DNA from: Nitrosopumilus piranensis
GTDB lineage: Archaea; Thermoproteota; Nitrososphaeria; Nitrososphaerales; Nitrosopumilaceae
Length of the DNA: 64,000 nt
Direction of reading: 5' to 3'
NCBI RefSeq assembly: GCF_000875775.1
Contig: NZ_CP010868.1
Coordinates: 496,001 to 560,000, forward strand
Under the pieces are notes generated by a model. That model was given only the letters and a program-made list of their open reading frames with translations. It was not told where the DNA came from and made no database searches. The translations under genes and the position numbers were made by a program. Below are positions 7,632 through 16,733 of the stretch, in pieces (position 1 is the first letter of the stretch; each line of letters begins with the position of its first letter).

Positions 7632-7725
7632 ATCTATTATTGTGGTAGGTTGGTTTTTGAATCAATATATTTGAAAAGATTGACTAACTCAACGCATAAT
7701 AGACTGCAGGCAATAAAATTTTCAG

Positions 7726-9126
7726 ATGACATATGATACTGTAATTGTTGATTCCCATGTCATGTTTCCGCAAGGAATGGAGAATAAAAACATCGTAATT
7801 GATGAAGGAAAAATTGTGGGCTTAACTAATGATTTGCCATCTTGTGATAATAAAATCAATGGGAATGGACTGATTTCAGTTCCTGGTCCTATTGATACTC
7901 ATGTACATTATGGTGTGTATTCTCCAATCAACGAGGCTGCAAAGACTGAATCACATGCTGCTGCCATTGGTGGGGTTACAACTATGATGAGAATGCTCAG
8001 ATTAGGAGATCCTTTTTCTAGTTCATTACAATCTCAGCTTGATGCTGCATCTCAAAACCATTACGTTGATTATGCAATACACGCATCTATTTTTACTTCT
8101 CAACAAATCAATGAAATGGATTATTGTGTAAACAAAGGAATCACTTCGTTCAAAATTTACATGAATCTTGGTGGTGAAATTGGCCATGTTTACATGGATA
8201 TGCCACCTAATTCTTCTGAACTTGTTGCAGCTAATGTGGATGTAACTAATGAAATTGTTGAACAGACAGTAAAAACTGCGGCTTCTCTTGGTTGTCCAGT
8301 TTTGGTTCATGCAGAAGACTATGAATCATGTGGATGTGGAATTAAAACTGCTAGAGAGAAAAAACAAGATGGATTATCTGCATGGTCTGAAAGTCGTTCT
8401 CCTGAATTTGAAGCAAAAGCAATCAAGACTGTATCAAAATTTGGACGTGACTACGATTGTGTCATCTATTTTGTTCATATTGGTTCAGAAAAAGCTCTAA
8501 AACAAATTCAAGAAGAAAGAAAACTGGGGACAAAAATTTTTGTGGAAACTTGTCCTCACTATTTGACATTGTCTTATGAAAAACAAGATGGGTATCTTGC
8601 TAAAGTTATGCCTCCAATAAGAACCGAAAATGATCGAAAGGCAATATGGAATGCACTTTCTGCTAACCAAATTGACACCATAGGAACAGACCATGTTGCA
8701 AACCAGCTTAAACTCAAATTGGGTGGAGATGATGTCTGGTCCGCATTAGCCGGTTTTCCAGGAATTGGCACTGTACTTCCCATATTGCTTAATGATGGTG
8801 TGAATAAAAACAAAATTTCCTTAGAACAATTTATTCGATTTACAAGTCAAAATGCAGCAAAAATCTTTGGAATGTTTCCCCAAAAAGGAACGCTAGAAAA
8901 AAATTCTGATGCTGATGTGACCATGATTGATTTGAAAAAAGAGAAAAAAGTTTCTTCTGAATTGTTTGGAGGTTTTTCAGATTATATTGTCTATGAAGGA
9001 CGAATTCTCAAGGGGTGGCCTGTTAAAACAATTGTACGAGGAGAATTAATTGCTGAAGATTTTGAAGTGATAGGAAAACTTGGACATGGGCAACTTGTAA
9101 AAAGAAATATTGGTAAAAATTCTTAG
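7726..9126 (+). CDS. Amidohydrolase of the dihydropyrimidinase/hydantoinase/dihydroorotase group
   Basis: 466 residues, a cyclic-amide hydrolase with a binuclear metal site. The metal ligands are visible: DTHVHYG (about 58-62), the lysine expected to be carboxylated in SFKIYMN (Lys143), VLVHAED, VHIGS and GTDHVAN. Length and the position of the lysine fit hydantoinase/dihydropyrimidinase better than the short dihydroorotases. A pyrimidine-biosynthesis role cannot be excluded, since no other pyr gene is next to it. It appears to be transcribed alone. Confidence 0.82.
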   Translation: MTYDTVIVDSHVMFPQGMENKNIVIDEGKIVGLTNDLPSCDNKINGNGLISVPGPIDTHVHYGVYSPINEAAKTESHAAAIGGVTTMMRMLRLGDPFSSSLQSQLDAASQNHYVDYAIHASIFTSQQINEMDYCVNKGITSFKIYMNLGGEIGHVYMDMPPNSSELVAANVDVTNEIVEQTVKTAASLGCPVLVHAEDYESCGCGIKTAREKKQDGLSAWSESRSPEFEAKAIKTVSKFGRDYDCVIYFVHIGSEKALKQIQEERKLGTKIFVETCPHYLTLSYEKQDGYLAKVMPPIRTENDRKAIWNALSANQIDTIGTDHVANQLKLKLGGDDVWSALAGFPGIGTVLPILLNDGVNKNKISLEQFIRFTSQNAAKIFGMFPQKGTLEKNSDADVTMIDLKKEKKVSSELFGGFSDYIVYEGRILKGWPVKTIVRGELIAEDFEVIGKLGHGQLVKRNIGKNS

Positions 9127-9160
9127 AATGCTATTTATTTAAAAAAATTTAATTTAATTT

Positions 9161-10045
9161 GTGCAAATCATATCATTATTTTTTATATTTTCAGCTATTC
9201 TTGGAATTTTATTTGTTCCCTTGCATGATTCGTTTGCAGAATCTGTAATTCCTCCACGACAGCAGTGGAAACAATTCAATGATATTGATCAGCTTACATG
9301 TAAAGAAGGTCTTGTACTTTTGCAAAAAAGTAGTGGTGCACCTGCATGTGTATCATCTACAACATATTTGAAATTAGTAGATAGAGGATATGGTTTGTTT
9401 GACTCTAAAATAATGAAAAATCGCCCCATGATGATGAATAATCTGATGGAAACTTTGACATCAAACACCTCAATACTAAATCACTGGAGTAAAATGATGC
9501 AAGACAATCCTACCCTGATGAAAAATATTATGCAAGATTGGGTTTCAAAAATGAAAGTCAATCCTGAATTTTTGAAAAACATGATGGGACCCATGACTTC
9601 TGATGTTAAATTGAGACAAGAAATGATTGAGCACATGAAAGAACATTCTGTAATGGAGCAATCTCTAAAAGATCATACACGATGGATGGAATCAGTCCAT
9701 AAATCTATGATGGGTTCTGGAATGAATCAAGGAATGCATGCTGAAACGTGTCCATGGTGTCCTGAATATGAGCAACACATGCAATCTGAAACCCATGGAG
9801 GTTTCACAAATTCTGATAGGATGATGGATATGATACATCATATGTGGATTGACGATGAACTTTCTCAAGAAATGCATGAATTCATGCTTCAAAATCCAGG
9901 ACATATGGCACAAATGTCAAATCAACTTATGGGGCCTATGTTGGGATTTATGATGGATGATACAGAACTTCGAGAACAAATGATAGATTTAATGCTAGAA
10001 AATCAAGACTTTATGAATTCAATTCGTCATAACAACTCTGAATAA
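9161..10045 (+). CDS. Exported Met/His-rich protein
   Basis: 294 residues from a GTG start. The signal peptide MQIISLFFIFSAILGILFVPL ends near SFAES. A short domain follows with LTCKEGLVLLQKSSGAPACV and two Cys, a module I recall in several exported Nitrosopumilus proteins. The rest is helical and extremely rich in Met, with many His: MIEHMKEH, MMDMIHHMW and repeated Met-Met pairs. Such composition is typical of extracellular copper-binding proteins, and ammonia oxidation in this group depends heavily on copper. The metal role is inferred from composition. Confidence 0.7.
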   Translation: MQIISLFFIFSAILGILFVPLHDSFAESVIPPRQQWKQFNDIDQLTCKEGLVLLQKSSGAPACVSSTTYLKLVDRGYGLFDSKIMKNRPMMMNNLMETLTSNTSILNHWSKMMQDNPTLMKNIMQDWVSKMKVNPEFLKNMMGPMTSDVKLRQEMIEHMKEHSVMEQSLKDHTRWMESVHKSMMGSGMNQGMHAETCPWCPEYEQHMQSETHGGFTNSDRMMDMIHHMWIDDELSQEMHEFMLQNPGHMAQMSNQLMGPMLGFMMDDTELREQMIDLMLENQDFMNSIRHNNSE

Positions 10046-10053
10046 TTTTTTAA

Positions 10054-10881
10054 CTAGACAAACTTGATTGCACCGTACCCTACTACTGATGATGTATCTC
10101 CCATGACATCTCCGCTTGTTGAGTAGCTTAACAATTCTCCTTTTCTTGCTCCAAGCTTTTTACATGCAATCATTACTGATGCCATGGCACCGTATCCACA
10201 TGCAGTGATTCTTTTCTCCATTAAAACACTGTAAAATTTTTCAACATCCATTTCTAGAATTGGTTCTATCAAAGCTTTGTCTTGAGAATGTGCAAAAGAG
10301 TTTTCCTCATAATGTGTAAAGTCAGAAGATGCGACAATCATTGCATTTCTTGATTTAGCAATTTGTGCTATTGCATCACCCACATCTTTGGCCATTTCTA
10401 AGCTTTGATCTAGTAAAATTATGGGAAGAATCTTGAATTTATTTGAAAGCAATGATTGTAGCATTGGGATTTGAACTTCTATACTGTGGTCTCTAGAATG
10501 AGATAACTCATCAATCTCAATGTATTTTGAAATGTTTGCTATTTCCTCTGCAGATTCTGAATCAACCTCAACTGACCCAAGAGGGGTTTCCCATTTGGCA
10601 TCAATCATTGTTGCGACATCTCTTCCAACTCCAAAATGATTAGGCCCAAGAATAATTACTAGTTCGGGACTTTTAGATGAAATAGCCTTGTAAGAATGGC
10701 ATGCGGTAGGACCTGAGTAAACATAGCCTGCATGGGGACAAACTATTCCAAAAACTTTCTCATCTTTTTGTGTTTGAATGCCTGGGCCATACTTGTGTTG
10801 TATACAATAATCTATCATCTCTTCAAGTTCATCTTTTGTTCCAGGATAAAATTGACCTGCAACAACTGGTTTTCTAATCAT
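10054..10881 (-). CDS. MEMO1-family protein (AmmeMemoRadiSam system protein B)
   Basis: 275 residues with the family start MIRKPVVAGQFYPG and the conserved metal-site-like motifs CPHAGYVYSGPTACHSY, GPNHFGVG and SSDFTHYE. The MEMO fold is related to extradiol dioxygenases. It follows the AMMECR1-domain gene by 20 bases on the same strand, and the radical SAM partner is divergent, so all three members of the trio are adjacent. The biochemical role of the trio is not settled to my knowledge. Confidence 0.92.
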   Translation of the reverse strand: MIRKPVVAGQFYPGTKDELEEMIDYCIQHKYGPGIQTQKDEKVFGIVCPHAGYVYSGPTACHSYKAISSKSPELVIILGPNHFGVGRDVATMIDAKWETPLGSVEVDSESAEEIANISKYIEIDELSHSRDHSIEVQIPMLQSLLSNKFKILPIILLDQSLEMAKDVGDAIAQIAKSRNAMIVASSDFTHYEENSFAHSQDKALIEPILEMDVEKFYSVLMEKRITACGYGAMASVMIACKKLGARKGELLSYSTSGDVMGDTSSVVGYGAIKFV

Positions 10882-10901
10882 AACAAATCATGCACATTAT
10901 T

Positions 10902-11519
10902 TTATAAAAGAACATCAGATGATTCTCTGACAATTTTTCCATTGGGTTTTTCTTCTTTGAAAATCACTCCTTGAAATTTTGAAATTTTTGTTGATTTTTC
11001 TTTCCATGCATCTTTGCCCAATCCTGCTTTTTGGCATGTGTATTCTAAGAATTCTTCTTCACTCCATCCATATTCGACTGGAACTTGAGGCAGCAACAAT
11101 CCTGAAGTAAATTCATTTTCTACAATTAATCCATCTCTACCTACTCTGATTTGTGATAAATATTCAGAGTACTCTCCAACTGTGATTTCTTCAGGGGGTG
11201 TTAGGATGGTTACTTCAAATGTTATTTTTTCTAATTCATCAGCTGTTACTGCTGTGAATCTTGGATCTCTTGTTGCAGCTGAAATTGCAGCATCTACTAA
11301 CCCATCACATAATTTTTTTACAGGAATTGGATAACCAATACACCCTCTAAGTTCATCTTGTTTGTTTAATGTTACAAATATTCCGGAACTAAAATTAAAT
11401 TTTGAGTTAAATTCTGAATCGTAAACTCTCTCATTATTTTTGATATACTGCGTAACAGCATTTCTTGCCATCTTTACTAGTTGTATTCCGTCTGAATCTG
11501 AAATTTGAGATTTAGTCAT
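10902..11519 (-). CDS. AMMECR1-domain protein (AmmeMemoRadiSam system protein A)
   Basis: 205 residues from the ATG at 11519 (MTKSQISDSDGIQLVKMARN). The signature GCIGYPIPVKKL and later TRDPRFTAV mark the AMMECR1 domain. The frame stays open upstream to 11642, but that would overlap the divergent radical SAM gene by 90 bases and add residues with no family counterpart. Start codons of the two divergent genes are only 33 bases apart, so they share a promoter region. Function unknown; conserved across archaea. Confidence 0.9.
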   Translation of the reverse strand: MTKSQISDSDGIQLVKMARNAVTQYIKNNERVYDSEFNSKFNFSSGIFVTLNKQDELRGCIGYPIPVKKLCDGLVDAAISAATRDPRFTAVTADELEKITFEVTILTPPEEITVGEYSEYLSQIRVGRDGLIVENEFTSGLLLPQVPVEYGWSEEEFLEYTCQKAGLGKDAWKEKSTKISKFQGVIFKEEKPNGKIVRESSDVLL

Positions 11520-11552
11520 ACGTGTTAAATACGTAAAATTACCATAAAAAGC

Positions 11553-12623
11553 GTGACTGCAATTCTCGGAAAAGAAGCTGAACTTTATGAACGACTTCCT
11601 GATGATAAAGTAAAGTGTACTGCGTGTGCACGTTATTGTCAAATTGGAAAAGATCAGATTGGTCTATGTGGGATCCGAGGAAATGAAAATGGAAAATTAC
11701 AACTTTATGCCTATGGAAAAGTCATTTCTGGGCATGTTGATCCTATTGAGAAAAAGCCTTTGATCCATTACTATCCTGGAAGTAGGATCTATTCTATTGC
11801 AACTACTGGATGTAACTGGCTTTGTAAATACTGCCAAAATTCTGATATCAGTCAAAGACGTGAAGTTCAAGGAATCGACATGACTCCTGATGAAGTTGTT
11901 AATACTGCAATCAAATATGGTTCACATGGAATTGCATACACCTACAATGAACCATCAATCTTTATAGAATTTGCCAAAGACTGTGGAACTGCTGCAAGAA
12001 AAAAAGGATTGTTTAATGTCTTTGTATCAAATGGATATGATACTCCAGAATCAGTTTCAATGATGAATCAATTCCTTGATGGAATTACTGTTGATTTTAA
12101 GGGCAATGCAGAAAAAGAATTTACACGAAAATTTATTGGAATTCCTGATACTCAACCAATTTTTGATACTCTGTTAGAAATTCGGGATAAAACAAAAATT
12201 CATGTAGAAATCACTGATTTGATTGTTCCTCAAGTTGGAGATGATTTGGAGCATGCAAAAAAACTATCTAAATTTATTTATGATGAATTTGGTCCAGAAA
12301 TGCCAATACACTTTCTACGATTTCATCCTGATTACAAAATGATGGAATATCCAAGCACCCCTGTTGAAACTTTAGAAAAACACTATCATGTTGCCAAAGA
12401 ACAAGGATTACAGTATGTCTACTTGGGAAATGTCCCTGGTCACAAGTGGGAGCATACCTATTGTTCTGAATGTAAGAAAATAGTAGTGAATCGTTATGGC
12501 TTCAGTATACGGGAATGGCATCTTGATAAAAATAACTGTTGTAATTTCTGCGGAAATAAAATCCCTATAGAGGGAAAATTACAAAAAGACTACAAAGAAG
12601 ATCGTTTCCAGTTTGTTTCTTAG
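11553..12623 (+). CDS. Radical SAM enzyme of the AmmeMemoRadiSam system (PFL-activating-enzyme type)
   Basis: 356 residues from a GTG start. An N-terminal Cys motif (CTACARYCQIG) precedes the radical SAM site CNWLCKYCQNSDI (CxxxCxxC), which holds a [4Fe-4S] cluster for S-adenosylmethionine cleavage. The C-terminus has a zinc-ribbon-like set: YCSECKK and NCCNFCGNK. It resembles pyruvate-formate-lyase activating enzymes, but the neighbours AMMECR1 and MEMO1 define the AmmeMemoRadiSam type. Substrate not known. Confidence 0.92.
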   Translation: MTAILGKEAELYERLPDDKVKCTACARYCQIGKDQIGLCGIRGNENGKLQLYAYGKVISGHVDPIEKKPLIHYYPGSRIYSIATTGCNWLCKYCQNSDISQRREVQGIDMTPDEVVNTAIKYGSHGIAYTYNEPSIFIEFAKDCGTAARKKGLFNVFVSNGYDTPESVSMMNQFLDGITVDFKGNAEKEFTRKFIGIPDTQPIFDTLLEIRDKTKIHVEITDLIVPQVGDDLEHAKKLSKFIYDEFGPEMPIHFLRFHPDYKMMEYPSTPVETLEKHYHVAKEQGLQYVYLGNVPGHKWEHTYCSECKKIVVNRYGFSIREWHLDKNNCCNFCGNKIPIEGKLQKDYKEDRFQFVS

Positions 12624-12624
12624 A

Positions 12625-12822
12625 TTACTTCATGGTTCTTAGTTGTCTCTCTGTATCTCTGATAAAATCCTCATATTTCATAATCTGAGTTGTAATGCGA
12701 AAAGCACTCATCTGGTCCTCATTATTTTTTGAGCCTAAGAACGGCTTTCTCAACTCCATTAGCCTTTGTTGCTCTTCTGTAGCCTTTAGAATGTCATTTC
12801 TGAGATCCTCACTTGTTGCCAC
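12625..12822 (-). CDS. Small helical protein of unknown function
   Basis: 65 residues, predicted mostly helical, charged, without Cys: MATSEDLRNDILKATEEQQR leading to IMKYEDFIRDTERQLRTMK. Convergent with the radical SAM gene, with a one-base gap between stops, and it sits 37 bases upstream of rpiA on the same strand. I do not recognise a family. The compact spacing and good start support a real gene. Confidence 0.6.
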   Translation of the reverse strand: MATSEDLRNDILKATEEQQRLMELRKPFLGSKNNEDQMSAFRITTQIMKYEDFIRDTERQLRTMK

Positions 12823-12859
12823 ACATAATATACGTGATTTTTAGATTTAAGAATTTCAT

Positions 12860-13534
12860 CTATAAAATATCGAATTTTCCACCAGTTTTTGCTCTATAGA
12901 TTACGTCTGGCTTTCTAAGGAAAATACCTGATTCTAAAACTCCTACAGTAGCTTTGATTTTTTGTGTTAATGATTTTGGATTTTTTATGGTGCCAAAATC
13001 ACAATCTAAGATGATATTTCCATTCTCTGTAAAAACCGGATAGCCTCTATCTAGCGAACGCAATTGTACTTTTCCACCTAATTTTTTGATAGAATTTGAT
13101 ACTGAGTTTCTGGCAAGTGGGTGCACCTCTACTGGAACAGTTCTAGTAAAGTTTTTTACAAATTTTGTTTTGTCTGCAATTACTACAACCTTTTTTGCAA
13201 TGCTAAACAAAATATTTTCTCTAAGCAGAGCTCCTCCGCCGCCTTTGATTACAAATTTTTGAGAATCAATTTGATCTGCACCATCAAATACAATATCAAT
13301 ATGTTCTACTTGATCAGCTTCTACTAATGGAATTCCAACTTTTTCTGCAGTAAGTTTGATTTGTAATGATGTTGGAACCCCTTTAATGTTGTAATTTTTT
13401 AGTTTGATTAATTTTCCAAGTGATTTTACAAGTGTAGTAGCCGCTCTACCGCTACCTAAGCCAATCACATAATCATCTTTTACAAATTTTAATGCATTAT
13501 TTGATAATGCCATGATGGCATCATCGTAAGACAA
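12860..13534 (-). CDS. rpiA: Ribose-5-phosphate isomerase A
   Basis: Interconverts ribose 5-phosphate and ribulose 5-phosphate, supplying ribose for nucleotides. 224 residues, the normal RpiA length. The phosphate-binding motif is GLGSGRAATTLVKSLG, the catalytic Asp region FDGADQID, and the substrate loop KGGGGALLRE. Its start codon directly abuts the stop of the upstream coiled-coil gene (13535), so the two are cotranscribed. Confidence 0.95.
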   Translation of the reverse strand: MSYDDAIMALSNNALKFVKDDYVIGLGSGRAATTLVKSLGKLIKLKNYNIKGVPTSLQIKLTAEKVGIPLVEADQVEHIDIVFDGADQIDSQKFVIKGGGGALLRENILFSIAKKVVVIADKTKFVKNFTRTVPVEVHPLARNSVSNSIKKLGGKVQLRSLDRGYPVFTENGNIILDCDFGTIKNPKSLTQKIKATVGVLESGIFLRKPDVIYRAKTGGKFDIL

Positions 13535-14503
13535 TCACTCTACCTCTGCTTGATCAAGCTTTGATAGAACTTTCATTATGTCGCCTTTGATTTTATCTAA
13601 ATCATCTGTATCATCATCAACCTCATCTGATGATGTTGATTCTGGTTTTTGTATTTCTGGCTCAGGAAGTGCTTTATGTTCTGAAATTTTGGCAACTTCC
13701 TTATTGATATCCGGTTTTGTTTCTAATTTGGGCTCAGGATTTGATGTAACTTCCTGAATAATCTCGATTTTGTCTTCAATCTTTGGTTTTGGTTGAACGA
13801 TTTCTTTTACAATCTCTTCTTTTGGATTAACTAATTCAGTTTGAATTGTTTTTGGTTGTGGCATTGGTTTTGAAATTTGTTTCTCTTCTTTTTCAAATAA
13901 TGGGAATTTTGGTTCTTTTCTTGAAATATTTGTTAAAGTAGTTAGTTCAAATGACTGTCGTGATTTTGTAGCAGGAATTGTTATAGATTCTGTGGTAGTT
14001 TCTTTTGGTTTGTCAAAATTAAATGTGCTCTTAAATGAATTTGATTCTTGTTTTATTTCCTTTTTACTCTCTGGTTCTTTTATTTTTGGTGTTTGAACTT
14101 TTGTACTGCTAATTTTTGATGATAGTTCATATAATCTATCATCTAGTTTTGATAATTTTTGATCCATCAATGTAATCAAACCATCCCCAACAGGACCCAA
14201 GTCTGGATGTTTACTGGCTTGTTCAAGTTTTTCTAATTTTGCTAAAACAATACCTAGTTGATGTTGATATTTTAACAATAATTTGTCTTTTTGAATTTTA
14301 GAGAACTCAGAATCGGCTTGATATAGTCTTGAAATTGTTTTTGTTAGAATGTCTTTCTCAATTTTCAATGAATTGATTTGGCTTTTGATATGAGAACTGG
14401 CGCCAAGACTTAGTAATTGATTTTTATCTCTTGGCATTTTCCGTACAGCAGCAGCTGTAGCAACACCGGCTAATGAACTAAGAATAAGGGCAATTTCTTG
14501 CAT
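13535..14503 (-). CDS. Coiled-coil protein of unknown function
   Basis: 322 residues. The start MQEIALILSSLAGVATAAAV could be a weak membrane or signal helix. A coiled-coil zone follows (about 35-130: KIEKDILTKTISRLYQ, QHQLGIVLAKLEKLEQ). A long, low-complexity Lys/Glu/Pro/Thr region runs to the acidic C-terminus DDDTDDLDKIKGDIMKVL. It lies directly between L37e and rpiA with no spacer on either side, so it is in the L37e operon. No named domain recognised. Confidence 0.7.
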   Translation of the reverse strand: MQEIALILSSLAGVATAAAVRKMPRDKNQLLSLGASSHIKSQINSLKIEKDILTKTISRLYQADSEFSKIQKDKLLLKYQHQLGIVLAKLEKLEQASKHPDLGPVGDGLITLMDQKLSKLDDRLYELSSKISSTKVQTPKIKEPESKKEIKQESNSFKSTFNFDKPKETTTESITIPATKSRQSFELTTLTNISRKEPKFPLFEKEEKQISKPMPQPKTIQTELVNPKEEIVKEIVQPKPKIEDKIEIIQEVTSNPEPKLETKPDINKEVAKISEHKALPEPEIQKPESTSSDEVDDDTDDLDKIKGDIMKVLSKLDQAEVE

Positions 14504-14671
14504 CTATGTATACCATTTAATCCAGGAATATTTTCTTCTCTTGGCCTCTGGGAATCCACAACTTGCACATTGGTGATGACGTTTGTGAAGTGAGTTCTTT
14601 CCACATCTTCTGCATCTTATGTGTACTTTCTTCTTTGTAAAACCACCCATAGAAGTTGTACCTTTTACCAT
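14504..14671 (-). CDS. rpl37e: Ribosomal protein L37e
   Basis: 55-residue zinc-binding large-subunit protein. It reads [20 protein letters not shown] and then [20 protein letters not shown], followed by [13 protein letters not shown]. The four Cys (CRRC and CASC) hold one zinc, and the basic arms bind 23S rRNA. Its start is 10 bases after the LSm stop, and the LSm-L37e pair is conserved in archaea. Its stop abuts the ATG of the coiled-coil gene. Confidence 0.95.
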
Positions 14672-14681
14672 TCCATATCAC

Positions 14682-14918
14682 CTAATTTTGTGCTGGTGGA
14701 GGAGAAATCATAACTACATTGTCTCCTCTAACTACAATGGTTCCAAGGCCTTTTGAATCGCCTTCAGCAGGAATCTCCTCTGAAGAGTCGAGTAGCAGAT
14801 TCATGTGTTGGTCAAAACCAAGAAGATTACCTCTAATGGTTTTGTTTCCTTTGAGCTTTATCAATACAACTTGATTGATACTCTCATCCAATACTTTTAC
14901 TGCCATATCAACGGACAT
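14682..14918 (-). CDS. LSm (Sm-like) RNA-binding protein
   Basis: 78 residues with both Sm motifs: [20 protein letters not shown] with HMNLLLD (Sm1), and [14 protein letters not shown] (Sm2). Archaeal Sm proteins form heptameric rings that bind U-rich RNA. It is first of a compact minus-strand group with L37e, the coiled-coil protein and rpiA. Confidence 0.95.
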   Translation of the reverse strand: MSVDMAVKVLDESINQVVLIKLKGNKTIRGNLLGFDQHMNLLLDSSEEIPAEGDSKGLGTIVVRGDNVVMISPPPAQN

Positions 14919-14975
14919 CTATTTCACTTATTGGCTTTGATATTGAGGGATTATATTAAAATTTCATTGGTGAAA

Positions 14976-15698
14976 CTATGAGCTATGCCCAGTAAGGCAA
15001 GTTTGACACTTTTTTCCTAGATTTTTCACAATTTCAGCTAAAATCAACTGTCCCTCTTTTTTTGAAGCATTTGTAGGATCTCCCCAAACTCCGTTTTTTG
15101 TGGCTTTTGGAAATGATTTGTTTGCTATTTTTCCAATTTTTTTAATTTCTTGTTTTGTCATTTTATCTGTAATGAGACCTTTTTCAGCTAATTTCATTTT
15201 GACATTTTTTGAAATTGCTAACATCAATGATGTCTCTACAAATCCTGCATGATCAAATTCTTTATCCATAAAATGCCAATATGAAAATGGAAATACTTTG
15301 AGCTTATTTTTTGAGATTTTTTTCAGTTTTTTATCTATATCTCTAATTGAATTTTGATTTCCATGATGCCCATTTATTATGAAAATTGTTTTGATGTTGT
15401 TTTCTAAAAGTGATGAGCATATGTCAACTAAAACACTACGTAACGTAGCTTCTCTAATACTCAAATTAAAAAATGGAGCATGCTCAAATGATACTCCATA
15501 AGATAAAGTTGGAAGCAATAGATACTTATTTTTTTCACAAATTCTTTTTGCTACTTCTGTTACAATATCTGTGTCTGTTGAAATGGGGAGGTGTGGACCA
15601 TGTTGCTCAATTGAGCCTATTGGAATAACTGCAACTTGCTTTTTTCTTTTTATATCTTTTCTTAGAAACGGATCAAACTGTGTTTTTATTTCTGACAT
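14976..15698 (-). CDS. Creatininase-family amidohydrolase (possible FAPy deformylase, ArfB-like)
   Basis: 240 residues from the ATG at 15698, chosen because the longer start at 15734 lies inside the upstream gene. Metal-site motifs are VIPIGSIEQHGPHLPISTDT and INGHHGNQNS, with FDHAGFVETSL later. The creatininase fold includes archaeal ArfB, which removes a formyl group from a ring-opened purine in riboflavin/F420 synthesis; thaumarchaea make both. The upstream neighbour is a formyl-group enzyme (PurU-like). The ArfB assignment is inference; the family assignment is firm. Confidence 0.82.
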   Translation of the reverse strand: MSEIKTQFDPFLRKDIKRKKQVAVIPIGSIEQHGPHLPISTDTDIVTEVAKRICEKNKYLLLPTLSYGVSFEHAPFFNLSIREATLRSVLVDICSSLLENNIKTIFIINGHHGNQNSIRDIDKKLKKISKNKLKVFPFSYWHFMDKEFDHAGFVETSLMLAISKNVKMKLAEKGLITDKMTKQEIKKIGKIANKSFPKATKNGVWGDPTNASKKEGQLILAEIVKNLGKKCQTCLTGHSS

Positions 15699-15703
15699 TT
15701 GAT

Positions 15704-16546
15704 TCACTTTGATCTTACGTGAACCTTTCTCCACTGTACATCCAATTTATTTTCTAGATGCATTTTTATTGCTTTGAATAATGTGTCTGCCTCTAATTTT
15801 TGCCCCTTTGTCTTAATTTTTTCTAGCGTATCATTTGGATCCACTTTGAAAGAATCTTGGAAAATAATCGGACCTTGATCTAAGTTTTCTGTTACATAAT
15901 GAGATGTTACCCCTACAATTTTTGTTCCCCTTTCATATGCTTGTGCATATGCTAGTGCACCTGGGAATGCAGGCAACAATGATGGGTGTATGTTAATAAT
16001 TCTATTTGGATATCTCCAAACAAAGTTAGGGCTAAGAATTCTCATGTATCTTGCAAGTGCTATTAAATCGATATTGTATTTTTTACAAATCTGAATAATT
16101 TTTTCTTCAGCTTTTTGCTGATTTTTTTCTGTAACTACAACAAATGGAATCTTTGCTTTTTTTGCTAATGGTTCAAGTGTTTTTTCAGTACCAATTATCA
16201 CTGAAATTTTCCCTTTGAGTGATTTTGATTTAGCCAGAATTGTTTGTAGACATAATGGTTCTTTTGTTACAAAAACTGCAATATTTTTTTGAGAATTTGT
16301 TTCATGATGAGTACTAACATCCATCTTTTCTTTTTTAGCCAAAGTCTGAATTTCTGAATCAAATTTTTTTACATCTACTGCTTTTGAAAAAGAAACTTCT
16401 AGATACATTCCGAAAAGACCTTTGATTACATTTTGATTTACTTTCTCTATGTTACCGCCTTTTGAGAATGCAAAATTTGTGAATGAGGCTACAATCCCTT
16501 CTCTGTCTTTACCAACAACTGTTATACCAACCACAGTTTTTTTCAT
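15704..16546 (-). CDS. purU: Formyltetrahydrofolate deformylase-like protein (ACT plus formyltransferase domains)
   Basis: 280 residues. The N-terminal ACT domain (about 1-80: VVGITVVGKDREGIVASFTN) is followed by a formyltransferase domain with the catalytic Asn and His in NIHPSLLPAFPGA and the Asp in LDQGPIIFQD. PurU hydrolyses 10-formyl-tetrahydrofolate to formate and tetrahydrofolate. The gene is 5 bases from the creatininase-family gene and likely cotranscribed. A different formyl substrate is possible in an archaeon. Confidence 0.85.
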   Translation of the reverse strand: MKKTVVGITVVGKDREGIVASFTNFAFSKGGNIEKVNQNVIKGLFGMYLEVSFSKAVDVKKFDSEIQTLAKKEKMDVSTHHETNSQKNIAVFVTKEPLCLQTILAKSKSLKGKISVIIGTEKTLEPLAKKAKIPFVVVTEKNQQKAEEKIIQICKKYNIDLIALARYMRILSPNFVWRYPNRIINIHPSLLPAFPGALAYAQAYERGTKIVGVTSHYVTENLDQGPIIFQDSFKVDPNDTLEKIKTKGQKLEADTLFKAIKMHLENKLDVQWRKVHVRSK

Positions 16547-16598
16547 GACTTTGTTTGTTGAAGATTTTCTTATTATTAATCATTCACAGAAATCAAAA

Positions 16599-16686
16599 TG
16601 GTGCGGGAGGTGGGATTTGAACCCACGAACTCCTAAGAGATAGGGTCCTAAGCCCTACGCCTTTGACCAGGCTGGGCGACTCCCGC
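16599..16686 (-). tRNA. tRNA-Leu (TAG anticodon)
   Basis: On the minus strand the acceptor GCGGGAG pairs with CTCCCGC. The anticodon stem TAGGG/CCCTA closes loop CTTAGGA, giving anticodon TAG. A long variable arm (TCTCTTAGGAG) marks the class II tRNA. Discriminator A is followed by an encoded CCA (16599-16601). Confidence 0.95.
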
Positions 16687-16733
16687 AACGGACTTGCCAT
16701 TAAACACAAATTTATCTATTATTGAACTACATC

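Noticed and set aside
16449-16643. 64-codon plus-strand frame ending in CGRWDLNPRTPKR
   Set aside because: Its tail is a translation through the tRNA-Leu gene on the other strand, a well-known false protein.
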